From ZC4RG29 sp964521255 (GTDB lineage Bacteria; Bacteroidota; Bacteroidia; Cytophagales; Cyclobacteriaceae), in assembly GCA_964521255.1 (NCBI GenBank), contig CAZFRM010000007.1:1-64000 (forward strand): 64,000 nucleotides of DNA, written 5' to 3'. Of the stretch, positions 27,130 to 37,200 are shown piece by piece (positions within the stretch are counted from its first letter, which is position 1; the number at the start of each line of letters is the position of its first letter). Under the pieces are notes generated by a model that saw only the letters and a program-made list of their open reading frames with translations, ran no database searches and was not told the DNA's origin. Both the position numbers and the translations under genes were made by a program.

Positions 27130-28360
27130 TCGTTTCCTGTCCATGTTTCCAGATACGGGATGGTTTTAATTTTCCCTGGTGATATAAAATGTTGCGGTAA
27201 TCATTGGTTGGAAAAGCAACAATATCAGCAAGCTTGTCTTTCGACAAACTTCCACGATCATTTAATCGCAATGCGGCAGCAGCACGAAATGTAATAGCAG
27301 AAAATGTTTCCGCACTGCTAAGTTTTTCGAATGTACTGATTACCGAAGCTTGCATCAGCAAGTCTCCCATGGGCGCCGATCCTGGATTCCAATCACTGGC
27401 AATGACCAGTGAAGAGCCCTGATCGAGTAATTTTCTCGCAGGAGCAAATGAACATCCTAATCCTAACGATGCCCCTGGCAGAACAACGGGTATCACATTG
27501 CTTTTTGCCAGCATCTCAATTTCCTTTTGTGTACTGGCCTCAAGGTGATCGGCGCTGTCTGCACCCACTTCCACAGCAACATGACTTCCGCCCGGTGTAA
27601 ACTGATCAGCATGTATGGTTAAATTAAATCCATGTGCCTTTGCTTCATGAAGAAATTTTTTAGAAGACGCTATACTAAAAGCGTTTTGCTCAATAAAAAT
27701 ATCCACCCGGTTGGAAAGTTTTTGCTGCTGAACGATCGGGAGAATTTCTTTTATTATGTAATGAAGATAATCATCTTCACTTCCGTTGAAATCTTTTGGT
27801 TTAATATGTGCAGCAAGACAAGTTGGAATAAGATCAACAGGAACCATTTCATTTGCCGAACGAATTGCCCTTAACATTTTTAATTCAGATTCAAGATTCA
27901 AACCGTAACCGCTTTTCACTTCACAGGTGGTAACACCTTCATTAAGATGACGAAGCGCACGACTTACAATTCCATCTTTTAAGTCCTCTTCAGATGCTTC
28001 GCGGGTCCTCTTCACCGTATCCCAAATTCCCCCTCCGGACGCAGCGATCTCCTGGTAACTTTTCCCTGCAATTCGTAAAGCATAATCTTTCGCGCGATTT
28101 CCGCCAAAACAAATATGGGTATGGGCATCTACCAATCCGGGTAACCCAACATAATCACCTTCTAAATGAACGACATCTGCGTCAGAACTTTGAAGTATTG
28201 AGAATTTATCAACTTGTTCAATTACGCCATCCCGCACAAGAATACCGGCATCTTCAATTACCTGAAGTTTATCATCACTCACTGCCCCCCTAAGCGGAAT
28301 ATCCGCCATTGTAAGCAATTGCCTGAATGGACCAATTAGCACCGAAGAATTTTGCCTCAT
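27113..28360 (-). CDS. hutI: imidazolonepropionase
   Basis: 415 residues of the amidohydrolase superfamily. Metal ligands: His80 and His82 in GLVDAHTHICFGGN, His in LTIHADQF, Asp in VIASDWNPGS. TREASEEDL, VKSGYGLNLESELK and GADSADHLE are the imidazolonepropionase signatures. It opens the ring of imidazolone propionate to formiminoglutamate, step three of histidine degradation. It is the third gene of the hutH-hutU-hutI operon, 91 bases after hutU, with a short heptanucleotide repeat in the gap. Its last 17 bases overlap the convergent surface-protein gene. Confidence 0.95.
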   Translation of the reverse strand: MRQNSSVLIGPFRQLLTMADIPLRGAVSDDKLQVIEDAGILVRDGVIEQVDKFSILQSSDADVVHLEGDYVGLPGLVDAHTHICFGGNRAKDYALRIAGKSYQEIAASGGGIWDTVKRTREASEEDLKDGIVSRALRHLNEGVTTCEVKSGYGLNLESELKMLRAIRSANEMVPVDLIPTCLAAHIKPKDFNGSEDDYLHYIIKEILPIVQQQKLSNRVDIFIEQNAFSIASSKKFLHEAKAHGFNLTIHADQFTPGGSHVAVEVGADSADHLEASTQKEIEMLAKSNVIPVVLPGASLGLGCSFAPARKLLDQGSSLVIASDWNPGSAPMGDLLMQASVISTFEKLSSAETFSAITFRAAAALRLNDRGSLSKDKLADIVAFPTNDYRNILYHQGKLKPSRIWKHGQETTSEEL

Positions 28361-28418
28361 TAATTTCTAAACCAGGGTTATACCTAATCCATTAAGAAAA
28401 ATCTCATCAATTAAAATT

Positions 28419-28450
28419 TGCCTACTGCCCACTGCATACTGCCTACTGCT
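28419..28450. repeat. short heptanucleotide repeat (TACTGCC units) between hutU and hutI
   Basis: About four degenerate units of the minus-strand motif GGCAGTA (seen as TACTGCC on the plus strand) occupy the hutU-hutI gap. It is the same unit as the 14-copy array at 32598-32695. Confidence 0.75.
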
Positions 28451-28451
28451 T

Positions 28452-30161
28452 TCAAATCTTCAATTCAAACCGCATCGCCATACTCTCCGCCGATGAGTAC
28501 CCTGCATCCGCATGTCGAATCACGCCCATTGCCGGATCGATATGCAACACGCGTCTTAAGCATTGCTCTGCTCTTTCCGTACCATCTGCTAACACTACCA
28601 TTCCCGCATGTTGTGAGTACCCCATACCCACACCCCCACCGTGATGAAAAGAAACCCACGTTGCGCCTCCGCTTGTATTAGCCATTAAATTCAAGAGAGG
28701 CCAATCCGATACAGCGTCACTCCCATCCTTCATTCCTTCTGTTTCACGATTAGGAGATGCTACCGATCCACAATCAAGGTGGTCACGGCCTATAACGATG
28801 GGAGCTTTCACCTTTCCTTTTTTTACAAGATCATTAAATATAACACCTGCCTTTTGTCGCTCACCTAAACCCAGCCAACAAATTCTTGCCGGCAATCCCT
28901 GAAATGAAATCTTCTTCCGTGCTTCTGTTAGCCAGCGAATGAGATGTTGATTTTCGGGAAATGCTTTTATCAACGCTTCATCCGTTGTATAAATATCGTT
29001 AGGTTCACCTGAAAGCGCGACCCAACGAAAAGGACCTTTGCCTTCACAAAACAACGGACGTACATAAGCGGGAACAAAACCAGGGAAGTCAAAAGCATTT
29101 TTCTCTCCTCCCTGCTTTGCAAATTCCCGAATATTATTTCCATAATCAAAGGTGATGCTGCCTCGCTTTTGCATTTCCAGCATAAACCCTACGTGGCGCG
29201 CCATACTTTTCAAGGAACGTTCTTTATAATGCTGTGGATTATCTTTTCTTAAGTCCGTTGCTTCAGTAAGGGTAAATCCGTTGGGAACGTAACCGTTGAT
29301 GGGATCATGAGCGGATGTTTGATCCGTCAATACATCCGGTATGATGTTATCTTTTAATAAACGCTCAAGCATATCGCCCGCATCTGAAACCAGGCCAATG
29401 GATATAGCTTGTTTCTTTTTCTTTCCCTCGAGAATCCATGACCGCGCTTCTTCATAGGAAGTAGTCATGCGATCAATGTATTTTGTCTCCAATCTTTTTT
29501 TGATACGCTCCGGGTCAACATCTGCACCCAGGAACGTTGCCCCTGCCATCGTAGCGGCCAGAGGCTGAGCGCCACCCATTCCTCCCAATCCTGCCGTCAC
29601 CAAAAGTTTCCCTTCGAGGCTACCACCGAAATGCTGTTTCGCGCAAGCGATAAAGGTTTCATATGTACCTTGTAAGATACCTTGCGAGCCAATATAAATC
29701 CAGCTCCCTGCTGTCATCTGGCCAAACATCATAAGTCCTTTTTCTTTCAACTCATTGAAGTGCTCCCACGTTGCCCAATGCGGTACAAGATTGCTGTTGG
29801 CAATCAATACCCGTGGTGCCTGAGGATGCGTGGGGATAATTCCTACCGGTTTACCGGATTGAATTAGCAAACTCTCATTGTCTTTCAGCTTCAGTAAACA
29901 CTCAATAATTTTTTCCACCGCTTCACGATTTCGTGCAGCTTGTCCAGTGCCACCATACACAACAAGCTGATCAGGGTTTTCTGCTACTTCTGCATCAAGA
30001 TTGTTAAGGAACATGCGCAGCGGCGCCTCCGTCTGCCACGATAAAGCGTGAAGTTGGTTTCCACGCGGCGCTTTATAATGAGGATGCTTCGCGTACTGCT
30101 CAATAAACTTCAAATAGTTCCTCGTACTCGCTTCTAAAATCTCCGTGTCCATGATCTGCAA
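28452..30161 (-). CDS. hutU: urocanate hydratase
   Basis: 569 residues (type I length). APRGNQLHALSWQTEAPLRMFLNNLDAEVAENP, VVYGGTGQAARN and the NAD-binding VTAGLGGMGGAQPLAATMAG are diagnostic, as are QTSAHDPINGYVP and the final QHAGMVVLADGT. It hydrates urocanate to imidazolone propionate with tightly bound NAD. The start ATG at 30161 (or the one at 30152) lies inside the end of hutH, an overlap of 50-60 bases, so translation is probably coupled. Confidence 0.95.
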   Translation of the reverse strand: MQIMDTEILEASTRNYLKFIEQYAKHPHYKAPRGNQLHALSWQTEAPLRMFLNNLDAEVAENPDQLVVYGGTGQAARNREAVEKIIECLLKLKDNESLLIQSGKPVGIIPTHPQAPRVLIANSNLVPHWATWEHFNELKEKGLMMFGQMTAGSWIYIGSQGILQGTYETFIACAKQHFGGSLEGKLLVTAGLGGMGGAQPLAATMAGATFLGADVDPERIKKRLETKYIDRMTTSYEEARSWILEGKKKKQAISIGLVSDAGDMLERLLKDNIIPDVLTDQTSAHDPINGYVPNGFTLTEATDLRKDNPQHYKERSLKSMARHVGFMLEMQKRGSITFDYGNNIREFAKQGGEKNAFDFPGFVPAYVRPLFCEGKGPFRWVALSGEPNDIYTTDEALIKAFPENQHLIRWLTEARKKISFQGLPARICWLGLGERQKAGVIFNDLVKKGKVKAPIVIGRDHLDCGSVASPNRETEGMKDGSDAVSDWPLLNLMANTSGGATWVSFHHGGGVGMGYSQHAGMVVLADGTERAEQCLRRVLHIDPAMGVIRHADAGYSSAESMAMRFELKI

Positions 30162-31680
30162 GGTTTTGGGTGATACTTAAAAGTTCTTTTTGCTGAATGA
30201 TCTGTGTAGCAATTTCAATATCGTTCGCAAAGATCCTGTCCTCTTCTGCATGATGGATCTTCTCACGGATACTGGCATGACAAGCTTCTAAAATTTCTCC
30301 AGAACGTAATGGTCGCCTGAAGTCGAACGACTGCGCTGCACAAAGCAACTCAATCGCGAGGATCATCTCCAGGTTTTCAATGATCCTCAATGCTTTTCTC
30401 CCACTGATCGATCCCATGCTAACGTGGTCTTCCTGTCCTAACGAGGTAGGGATACTGTCTGCGCTCGCCGGGTATACCATGCTCTTATTCTCACTTACCA
30501 ATGCTGCGGAAGTATACTGTGGTAGCATAAACCCTGAGTTAATGCCCGTGTCTTTCATCAACAATATTGGCAGCCCTTCAACTTTTCCTTCCAGGGATAA
30601 GTAAATCCTTCTGTCAGAAATATTTCCTAATTCAGCAGCAGCTAAAGCAGCATAGTCTAAGGGTAAGGCTAATGGTTGTCCATGAAAGTTACCGCCACTG
30701 ATGGTAAGGTCTTCACTAAAGACAACGGGGTTATCCGTAACGGCATTTAATTCTATCTCGGTAAGCTCTTTCACATGCAACCACGTATTCCGCGAAGCTC
30801 CGTGCACTTGTGGTATGCAACGAAGGGAATACGGATCCTGCACACGACCACAATCTGCATGAGAAGCAAGTATCTCTGAACCGGTAAGCAAATAGTCGAT
30901 CCGGTGGGCAACGTGAACATTACCTTTATAAGGTCGTATGGCGTGCAATTCTTTTTTGAATGGCGTCACTGACCCAAGCTGGCCTTCAATCATCATCGCT
31001 CCAATGATATCCGCATGGGAAAGACAATTGTGCAGCTTCTCTATAATTTTTACAGCATGAGCTACGATAAATTGCGTTCCATTGATAAGCGCTAATCCTT
31101 CTTTCGGTCCGAGGTCAAGCGGTTCCATGTTTTCTTTCTGAAATACTTGTGCTGTCTCAACAACCTGATTTTTATAAATAACTTTTCCCTGCCCGATGAG
31201 CGGAAGAAATAGATGCGCTAATGGAGCAAGATCACCAGACGCACCGACGGAACCCTGTGAAGGAACAACTGGAATTACATCGTGCTCAATGTGCCACAGA
31301 ATTCGCTCAAGCGTGCGTAGTTGAATGCCGGAATAACCTTGCGCTAATGCATGCACTTTGATGATCAGCATAAGCTTGGCAATTTCAGGATGTACGGGAT
31401 CTCCCACACCAACACTATGGCTGCGAAGAATATTATATTGCAGCTTCCTGGTATCTTTTTCATTTATCACCGTTGTGCAAAGGGGACCAAAACCTGTGTT
31501 AACACCGTAGACAACTTTTCCCTGCTCAACAATCTTCGCTACTACCTGCTCACTTTTTATAATCTTCTCCTTTCCGAAAGAATCAATGATGCCTTTTATT
31601 TTTCCACGCGCAATGGCCAACGCTTTACCTGCTGTAAGATTGTCTTCACCATAACGGAACACCGACAAGTTTTTACTCAT
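30100..31680 (-). CDS. hutH: histidine ammonia-lyase
   Basis: 526 residues. The MIO prosthetic group forms from the Ala-Ser-Gly at 147-149 in GSVGASGDLAPLAHL; YGVNTGFGPL near residue 58 is the conserved tyrosine loop. It removes ammonia from L-histidine to give urocanate, the first step of the pathway. It is the first gene of the hut operon. No hutG, hutF or hutC-type regulator is present in the window, so formiminoglutamate processing genes must be elsewhere. Confidence 0.95.
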   Translation of the reverse strand: MSKNLSVFRYGEDNLTAGKALAIARGKIKGIIDSFGKEKIIKSEQVVAKIVEQGKVVYGVNTGFGPLCTTVINEKDTRKLQYNILRSHSVGVGDPVHPEIAKLMLIIKVHALAQGYSGIQLRTLERILWHIEHDVIPVVPSQGSVGASGDLAPLAHLFLPLIGQGKVIYKNQVVETAQVFQKENMEPLDLGPKEGLALINGTQFIVAHAVKIIEKLHNCLSHADIIGAMMIEGQLGSVTPFKKELHAIRPYKGNVHVAHRIDYLLTGSEILASHADCGRVQDPYSLRCIPQVHGASRNTWLHVKELTEIELNAVTDNPVVFSEDLTISGGNFHGQPLALPLDYAALAAAELGNISDRRIYLSLEGKVEGLPILLMKDTGINSGFMLPQYTSAALVSENKSMVYPASADSIPTSLGQEDHVSMGSISGRKALRIIENLEMILAIELLCAAQSFDFRRPLRSGEILEACHASIREKIHHAEEDRIFANDIEIATQIIQQKELLSITQNLADHGHGDFRSEYEELFEVY

Positions 31681-31840
31681 TACTTTCGCTGCTTAAACCG
31701 GATGGAATTTCGAAATTTAGCTGCTCTACTCCTATTCCGCTATCCGAAATTTATTTCTTGTATTTACGGTGTGTTATGACTTAATTAAGAACCAATAAGT
31801 CCTACCCTGCTATCAACAATTAAAACTCAATGCTTCTCCC

Positions 31841-32590
31841 ATGAAAAATTTAATTTTCGCTCTTTTAATGGTGATGCTCATTTATCCCTTGCTGGCCCAA
31901 CGCGCACAACCCGATGTGATAGAAGCCAGCAAAGGACCTTTGACCATTCAACCGGTTCAGCATGCATCACTCGTACTCAAATGGAATGGTAAAACCATTT
32001 ATGCCGACCCAAATGGTGATGTGAAACTTTTCGAAGGACTTAATGCCCCTGACATTATTCTTATAACGGACATCCATGGCGACCACATGAACATACAAAC
32101 ATTGGAGGCACTCGATATTTCAAAAGCTAAAATTGTTGTTCCGCAGGCGGTGGCCGAAAAACTTCCGGCCAGCTTTAAAGACAAACTTGTTATCGTTAAC
32201 AATGGGGGCAACACAACGCTCTATGATATCAGAATCGCTGCCATACCCATGTACAACCTCCCGGAAACTGCGGACTCACGGCATACAAAAGGAAGAGGCA
32301 ATGGTTATGTATTAACCATCGGTGGCAAACAACTCTACATCAGTGGCGACACAGAAGATATCCCGGAGATGCGGGCATTAAAAAATATTGATGTTGCTTT
32401 TGTTTGCATGAACCAGCCTTATACTATGGAAGTGACACAAGCGGCTGATGCAGTGCTTGCCTTTAAGCCGGGGATAGTTTACCCCTACCATTACCGTGGA
32501 CAAAACGGATTAAGTGATGTTGAAGCGTTTAAGAAATTGGTAAATGACGGCGATAAAAATATTGATGTGAGGTTGAGGGACTGGTATTAG
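31841..32590 (+). CDS. exported MBL-fold metallo-hydrolase (UlaG-like)
   Basis: 249 residues with signal peptide (to LLAQ, residue 20). The metallo-beta-lactamase fold is read from VQHASLVLKWNGKTIYADP, ILITDIHGDHMNI (77-82), YISGDTEDIPEM and the late YPYHYRGQNG. The metal motif has Asp77 where T-H-x-H-x-D-H families have their first His, a change I recall from other Bacteroidota members. It may still bind metal with His79, Asp81 and His82. A periplasmic hydrolase of unknown substrate. Confidence 0.8.
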   Translation: MKNLIFALLMVMLIYPLLAQRAQPDVIEASKGPLTIQPVQHASLVLKWNGKTIYADPNGDVKLFEGLNAPDIILITDIHGDHMNIQTLEALDISKAKIVVPQAVAEKLPASFKDKLVIVNNGGNTTLYDIRIAAIPMYNLPETADSRHTKGRGNGYVLTIGGKQLYISGDTEDIPEMRALKNIDVAFVCMNQPYTMEVTQAADAVLAFKPGIVYPYHYRGQNGLSDVEAFKKLVNDGDKNIDVRLRDWY

Positions 32591-32597
32591 AGGAGTT

Positions 32598-32695
<98 letters not shown>

Positions 32696-32732
32696 TGCAT
32701 GATTAATGTGTGGAAGTATAAAGTAAGCATTT

Positions 32733-33110
32733 ATGAAATGGTTAGTACTGGAGAATAAAAAACAATACGAAGAAGCCCTCAAGCGAATTGATGAACTGAT
32801 GGAAATAAACCCAGGACAGAAAACAGATGCCGGCAGGGAAATGAAATTATTGCTCTTCCTGGTGGAAAAATACGAGGATGAACACTATCCCATCGGCATA
32901 CCTGATCCTATTGAAGCCATTAAAATACGCATGGAAGACCTTGGACTGGAGGCAAAAGACCTTGTGGAAGCCATTGGGGACAAAGGCACAGTTTCAAAGT
33001 TGCTGAACCGAAAAATTCCTCTCTCATTACGTATGATCCGAAATCTTAGTGCAATGCTGCAACTTCCTGCAGATGTGCTGATTCAAGAAGTGAAACTGCA
33101 CGCGGCCTAA
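32733..33110 (+). CDS. HigA-like helix-turn-helix antitoxin, orphan
   Basis: 125 residues. The N-terminal KKQYEEALKRIDELMEINPG and KLLLFLVEKYEDEHYPI are the usual start of Bacteroidota HigA-type antitoxins. The C-terminal HTH (LGLEAKDLVEAIGDKGTVSKLLNRKIPLSLRMIRNLS) would bind DNA. A HigB toxin gene is expected just upstream, but that space is filled only by the MBL gene and the heptanucleotide array. It is therefore an orphan antitoxin or a transcription regulator. Confidence 0.85.
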   Translation: MKWLVLENKKQYEEALKRIDELMEINPGQKTDAGREMKLLLFLVEKYEDEHYPIGIPDPIEAIKIRMEDLGLEAKDLVEAIGDKGTVSKLLNRKIPLSLRMIRNLSAMLQLPADVLIQEVKLHAA

Positions 33111-33302
33111 TCATGTACCACGTGTGTGCAACAACAACAAAGGCCAGCAGATGAACAAAGTGAAAAGCACTTTCAGGCTGTCTTTTTATTCGTTTGAAAT
33201 TCTCTAAATGCTCCTTATGCAAGAGTGGAAAGAATACGAAGTATTGACTCACAAGATTTATTCTACTTATACTTTTTCAAAGAAAAAAAAAATCACGCGT
33301 TC

Positions 33303-34166
33303 TCAAACGAGTTTAATACCATCCGCCTGAAGGATAATTTTACGTTGTTTGTATAATGCACCAATAGCTTTTTTATAGGTTTTCTTACTGATGCTTAACA
33401 TCTCATAAATCTCTTGTGGCGTACTCTTATCAGCAAGCGGTAAAAATCCTTTATTTGCTTGTAGCCTGGCGAGAATCATTTCACAATTCCGGTCATTGAA
33501 GTTTTCAAATCCTATCGGTTGCAACGAGATATCTATCTTATTGTGATCCCGAATCTGTTTGACATATCCCTTTACCTTATCGCCAATGTTAAGTTTGGTG
33601 AAGATGTCACTTTCAAAGATCAATCCTTCGTGTTGTTGATTTACTATAGCCGAAAACCCGAGCTCAGTCTTTTTCATGATCATCACGTCAACGGCATCCC
33701 CTTCCCCCACCGTGAGTTCAACATTCTTAAGCCGCTTCTCAATTTTATTGGTAGCATACAAACGATCTGTCTTTACATCCAGATCGAGGTATACAATATA
33801 CCATCGGCCTTCTTCCATTTTTTGTCGTTGCTCGCGGAACGGTACGATCAGCTCTTTCTCCAGTCCCCAATCCAGGAAAGCACCTACCCGGCTAACCGAT
33901 GCCACACGCAGAAAAGCAAACTGATGCAACACTATTTTCGGTTCAAGCGTGGTAGCAATTTTTCGTTCATCGTGATCACGGTAGACAAAGACGCGCAGCT
34001 TGTCGCCTAACAAAAAGTCCTTCGGACAATATTTATTCGGAAGCAATACATCCTCTGTTTCTTCTTCATCTCCTAAATACAATCCTACCGTCGTAGGGCG
34101 TAATATGATTAATTCCTGGTGTTGTCCTACGGGTATCAATGGGCGGCTATTTTGGCAAAGGTACAC
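33303..34166 (-). CDS. CvfB-like S1-domain RNA-binding protein
   Basis: 287 residues. Three S1-like beta-barrel segments followed by a winged-helix C-terminus: YLGDEEETEDVLLPNKYCP, FLRVASVSRVGAFLDWGLEKELIVPF, ELGFSAIVNQQHEGLIF and GDKVKGYVKQIRDHNKIDISL, then DKSTPQEIYEMLSISKKTYKKAIGALYKQRKI. This arrangement is that of CvfB/YitL proteins, which bind RNA and affect gene expression in firmicutes. Cytoplasmic. It stands alone immediately downstream of the type I restriction operon (81 bases after hsdR). Confidence 0.88.
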   Translation of the reverse strand: MYLCQNSRPLIPVGQHQELIILRPTTVGLYLGDEEETEDVLLPNKYCPKDFLLGDKLRVFVYRDHDERKIATTLEPKIVLHQFAFLRVASVSRVGAFLDWGLEKELIVPFREQRQKMEEGRWYIVYLDLDVKTDRLYATNKIEKRLKNVELTVGEGDAVDVMIMKKTELGFSAIVNQQHEGLIFESDIFTKLNIGDKVKGYVKQIRDHNKIDISLQPIGFENFNDRNCEMILARLQANKGFLPLADKSTPQEIYEMLSISKKTYKKAIGALYKQRKIILQADGIKLV

Positions 34167-34247
34167 AATATTGAGCGCGATTGAGGGATCGTGTTTATAC
34201 GGGATGCTGAGAAGAACGGTAACAGAAGAACTGTTTCAGGATGAAAT

Positions 34248-37200
34248 CTAATTCGATGAATTTTTCTTAAAGTTCTCAGCTTGTTCAAATATTTCTACAT
34301 ACACTTCATCTCTCTCTACGGGTGGATAACCAAACTCATCAAGAATTAAGATTAGCTCCACTTTTAAAGCTGATTTAATGTCGTCTCTTTTATTCCAGTC
34401 CGGAAATTTGGCTTGGTTATCGACAATCACTTTCACTGCCTTTGACAAGTCAATCAATTTGTCCTCCGGATAGGTAAAGTCGTATTTTTTGCAAAGCTCT
34501 TTCAGGATGTCGTAAAAAGCTTTTTCTTCAAAATCAATTCCTAATTCATCACCGGCTTTGAATTCTTTATGAATGTCCCAAATTAAATTGGTCAATGCTT
34601 CCGCCATTTCCTCATAAACCTCGCTTCTCAAAATGTCGTTTGCGTCACGGTTGTTGTAACGCTCTACAATGGCTTCCATTTTTTTAGTGAAGTCAATTCC
34701 TTTTACGCGGTTCACTTTACGGAGTTCACCAATCACTTTCGCTAAAAGTTGCTGCAACAATTTGATTTTGGTATTCGGCAATTTGATTTTATCAATTTTC
34801 GCCAAATAATCTTCATCAAAAATGTCTTGTTCACTTTCTGCTTCGTCACTGAGTTTGAAGATTTCTTCTACTCCGTCACTTTGTAAAGCATCTTTTATCA
34901 TTTCCCGAACTCTTGCATTCATTTGCGCTGTATCCGGTGCATTTCCTTTGGTTAGTTTGAATACGATTGAACGAATGGCTAAATAAAAGTGGGTGTAATC
35001 TCGCTCGGTTTGTGTAAGCTTTTCACTTCCGGCACAAATATCATAAGCGGCTTTTAATCGCTTGACCAAACCCATAAAGCGGGTTTCCAATTCTTTGGTC
35101 TGCTGAACGAACTCAGCGCCCATGTTTAATGTGTTTAATTGCTCAATGGTAGAGCCTTTGAAATACTTTGCACTGTCAAACTTGTGCATCAGTTTTGCCA
35201 ATAAATCTAAATGGTCTCTTACAACTACCAATGATTGTTCTATATCTTCAAAATTGTCCTCGTCACCTTTATTGTACTTGGCGAGCGCCAGATTCATTTG
35301 CTTTTTGATTCCGATATAATCAACAACCAAGCCTTTATTTTTACCTTCAAACTTGCGGTTAACTCTGGAGATAGTTTGAATCAGGTTATGTTGTTGAATT
35401 GGCTTGTCAATGTAGATGCTGTCTAAGAAAGGAACATCAAACCCCGTAAGCCACATATCTACCACAATAGCAATTTTGAAGTTCGATTTAGGATTTTTGA
35501 ATTGCCTGTCGAGTTCTTTTCTGTACTCCTTTGTACCTAATAAATCATAAAGTTCTTTCGGGTCGTCTTGCCCCCGCGTCATGACCATTTTAATGCGCTC
35601 GATAGGTTTAAGTTCCCGTTTGTCTTTGTCGGTAAGTTCTGCACCTTCTTCGGCTTCTCGGATTTCAGCCCAATCCGGTCGAAGCTTGATAATGTTTTTG
35701 TAAAGGTCATAGGCAATTTCCCTGGTGCTGCTCACAAACATTGCCTTACCCTTTACTGTCGCGCCTTCATTAATCCTGTTTTCGTAGTGGTTTACGAAAT
35801 CCTGTGCCACTGCTTGTATGCGTTTAGGGTCGCCCAAAATTGCATACATGTTTGCTGTTTCTTCTTTACTCTTATCAATCTGATATTCGTTCGCTCCTGA
35901 TTCTGCTGCTTCTTCATAGTAGCGTTCTATTTTTTCAAGTTCACTATTTTTCAACGCTACTTTGGCGGCTCTGCCTTCATACACAATGCGCACGGTGATT
36001 TCATCTTTCACTGATTCTGTCATGGTGTAAGCATCCACTACTTTACCAAAAACATCGAGTGTCGCATCAATAGGTGTTCCGGTAAAACCAACATACGTTG
36101 CATTGGGTAGTGAATCGTGTAAATACTTAGCAAAGCCAAAAGTTTTTGTAACGCCTTTCTCCGTTACTTTTATTTTCTGGTCAAGGTTTACCTGACTCCT
36201 GTGCGCTTCATCTGAAATGCATATCACATTACTTCTTTCCGTGAGAAGCTCAGTGTCTTCTGTAAACTTGTGAATGGTGGTTAGAAAAACGCCACCGCTT
36301 TGTCGGCCTTGTAGCTTGGTTCGCAAGTCAGCCCGACTTTCAACGCTCTCAACCGTATTATCCCCAATGAATGCTTTGGCGTTTATGAATTGTGCTGCAA
36401 GTTGGTCGTCTAAATCTGTTCTGTCTGTAATCAGTACGATTGTGGGACTTTCAAAATGTTCGCTTTTCATTAGAAGCCTCGACAAATAAAGCATGGTAAA
36501 ACTCTTTCCGCAGCCTGTGGCTCCGAAATAGGTTCCACCTTTTCCGTCTCCATTAGGCTTTTGAGCTTTTTTTATTTTTTCATACAATGCTCTTGCAGCA
36601 TAATACTGCGGGTAACGGCAAACGATTTTTTCTTCTTTCTTGCTGTTGTCAGGGACGTAAATGAAGTTCCTTATAATATCACGCAGCCTATTCTTATGAA
36701 ACATCCCCTGAATAAGCGTGAACATACTATCAATTCCGTCTACATCTTTTGCCAAACCAGCAACTCTGCGCCATCCATAGAAAAACTCATACGGTGCAAA
36801 GAATGAACCCGCTTTATTGTTGACGCCATCACTGATGACACAAAAGGCATTGTACTTAAATAGCTCCGGAATGTCTCTGCGGTATCTTATGGTTAATTGG
36901 TTGAATGAATCGAAAATTGTCGCTTCCTCACGAATGGCACTCTTGAATTCAAAAACCACCAAAGGCAAACCATTAATGTACACAATACCATCCGGGATAC
37001 GCTTTTCTGTTCCAATGATTTCCAGTTGGTTGACAAACTTGTAAATGTTATTGTCAGGCGGATATTGTTCTTCTGGTTCTGCTGTAACTGAAAGTAATTG
37101 TTCGGGATCAGGTTGGCGGTGTTTATTGAGTCCTGTGTAATTAATTAACTGAATGTAAATGTCTTTCTGATTACGGTCTTCTCTTTTCAGAATGAAACCG

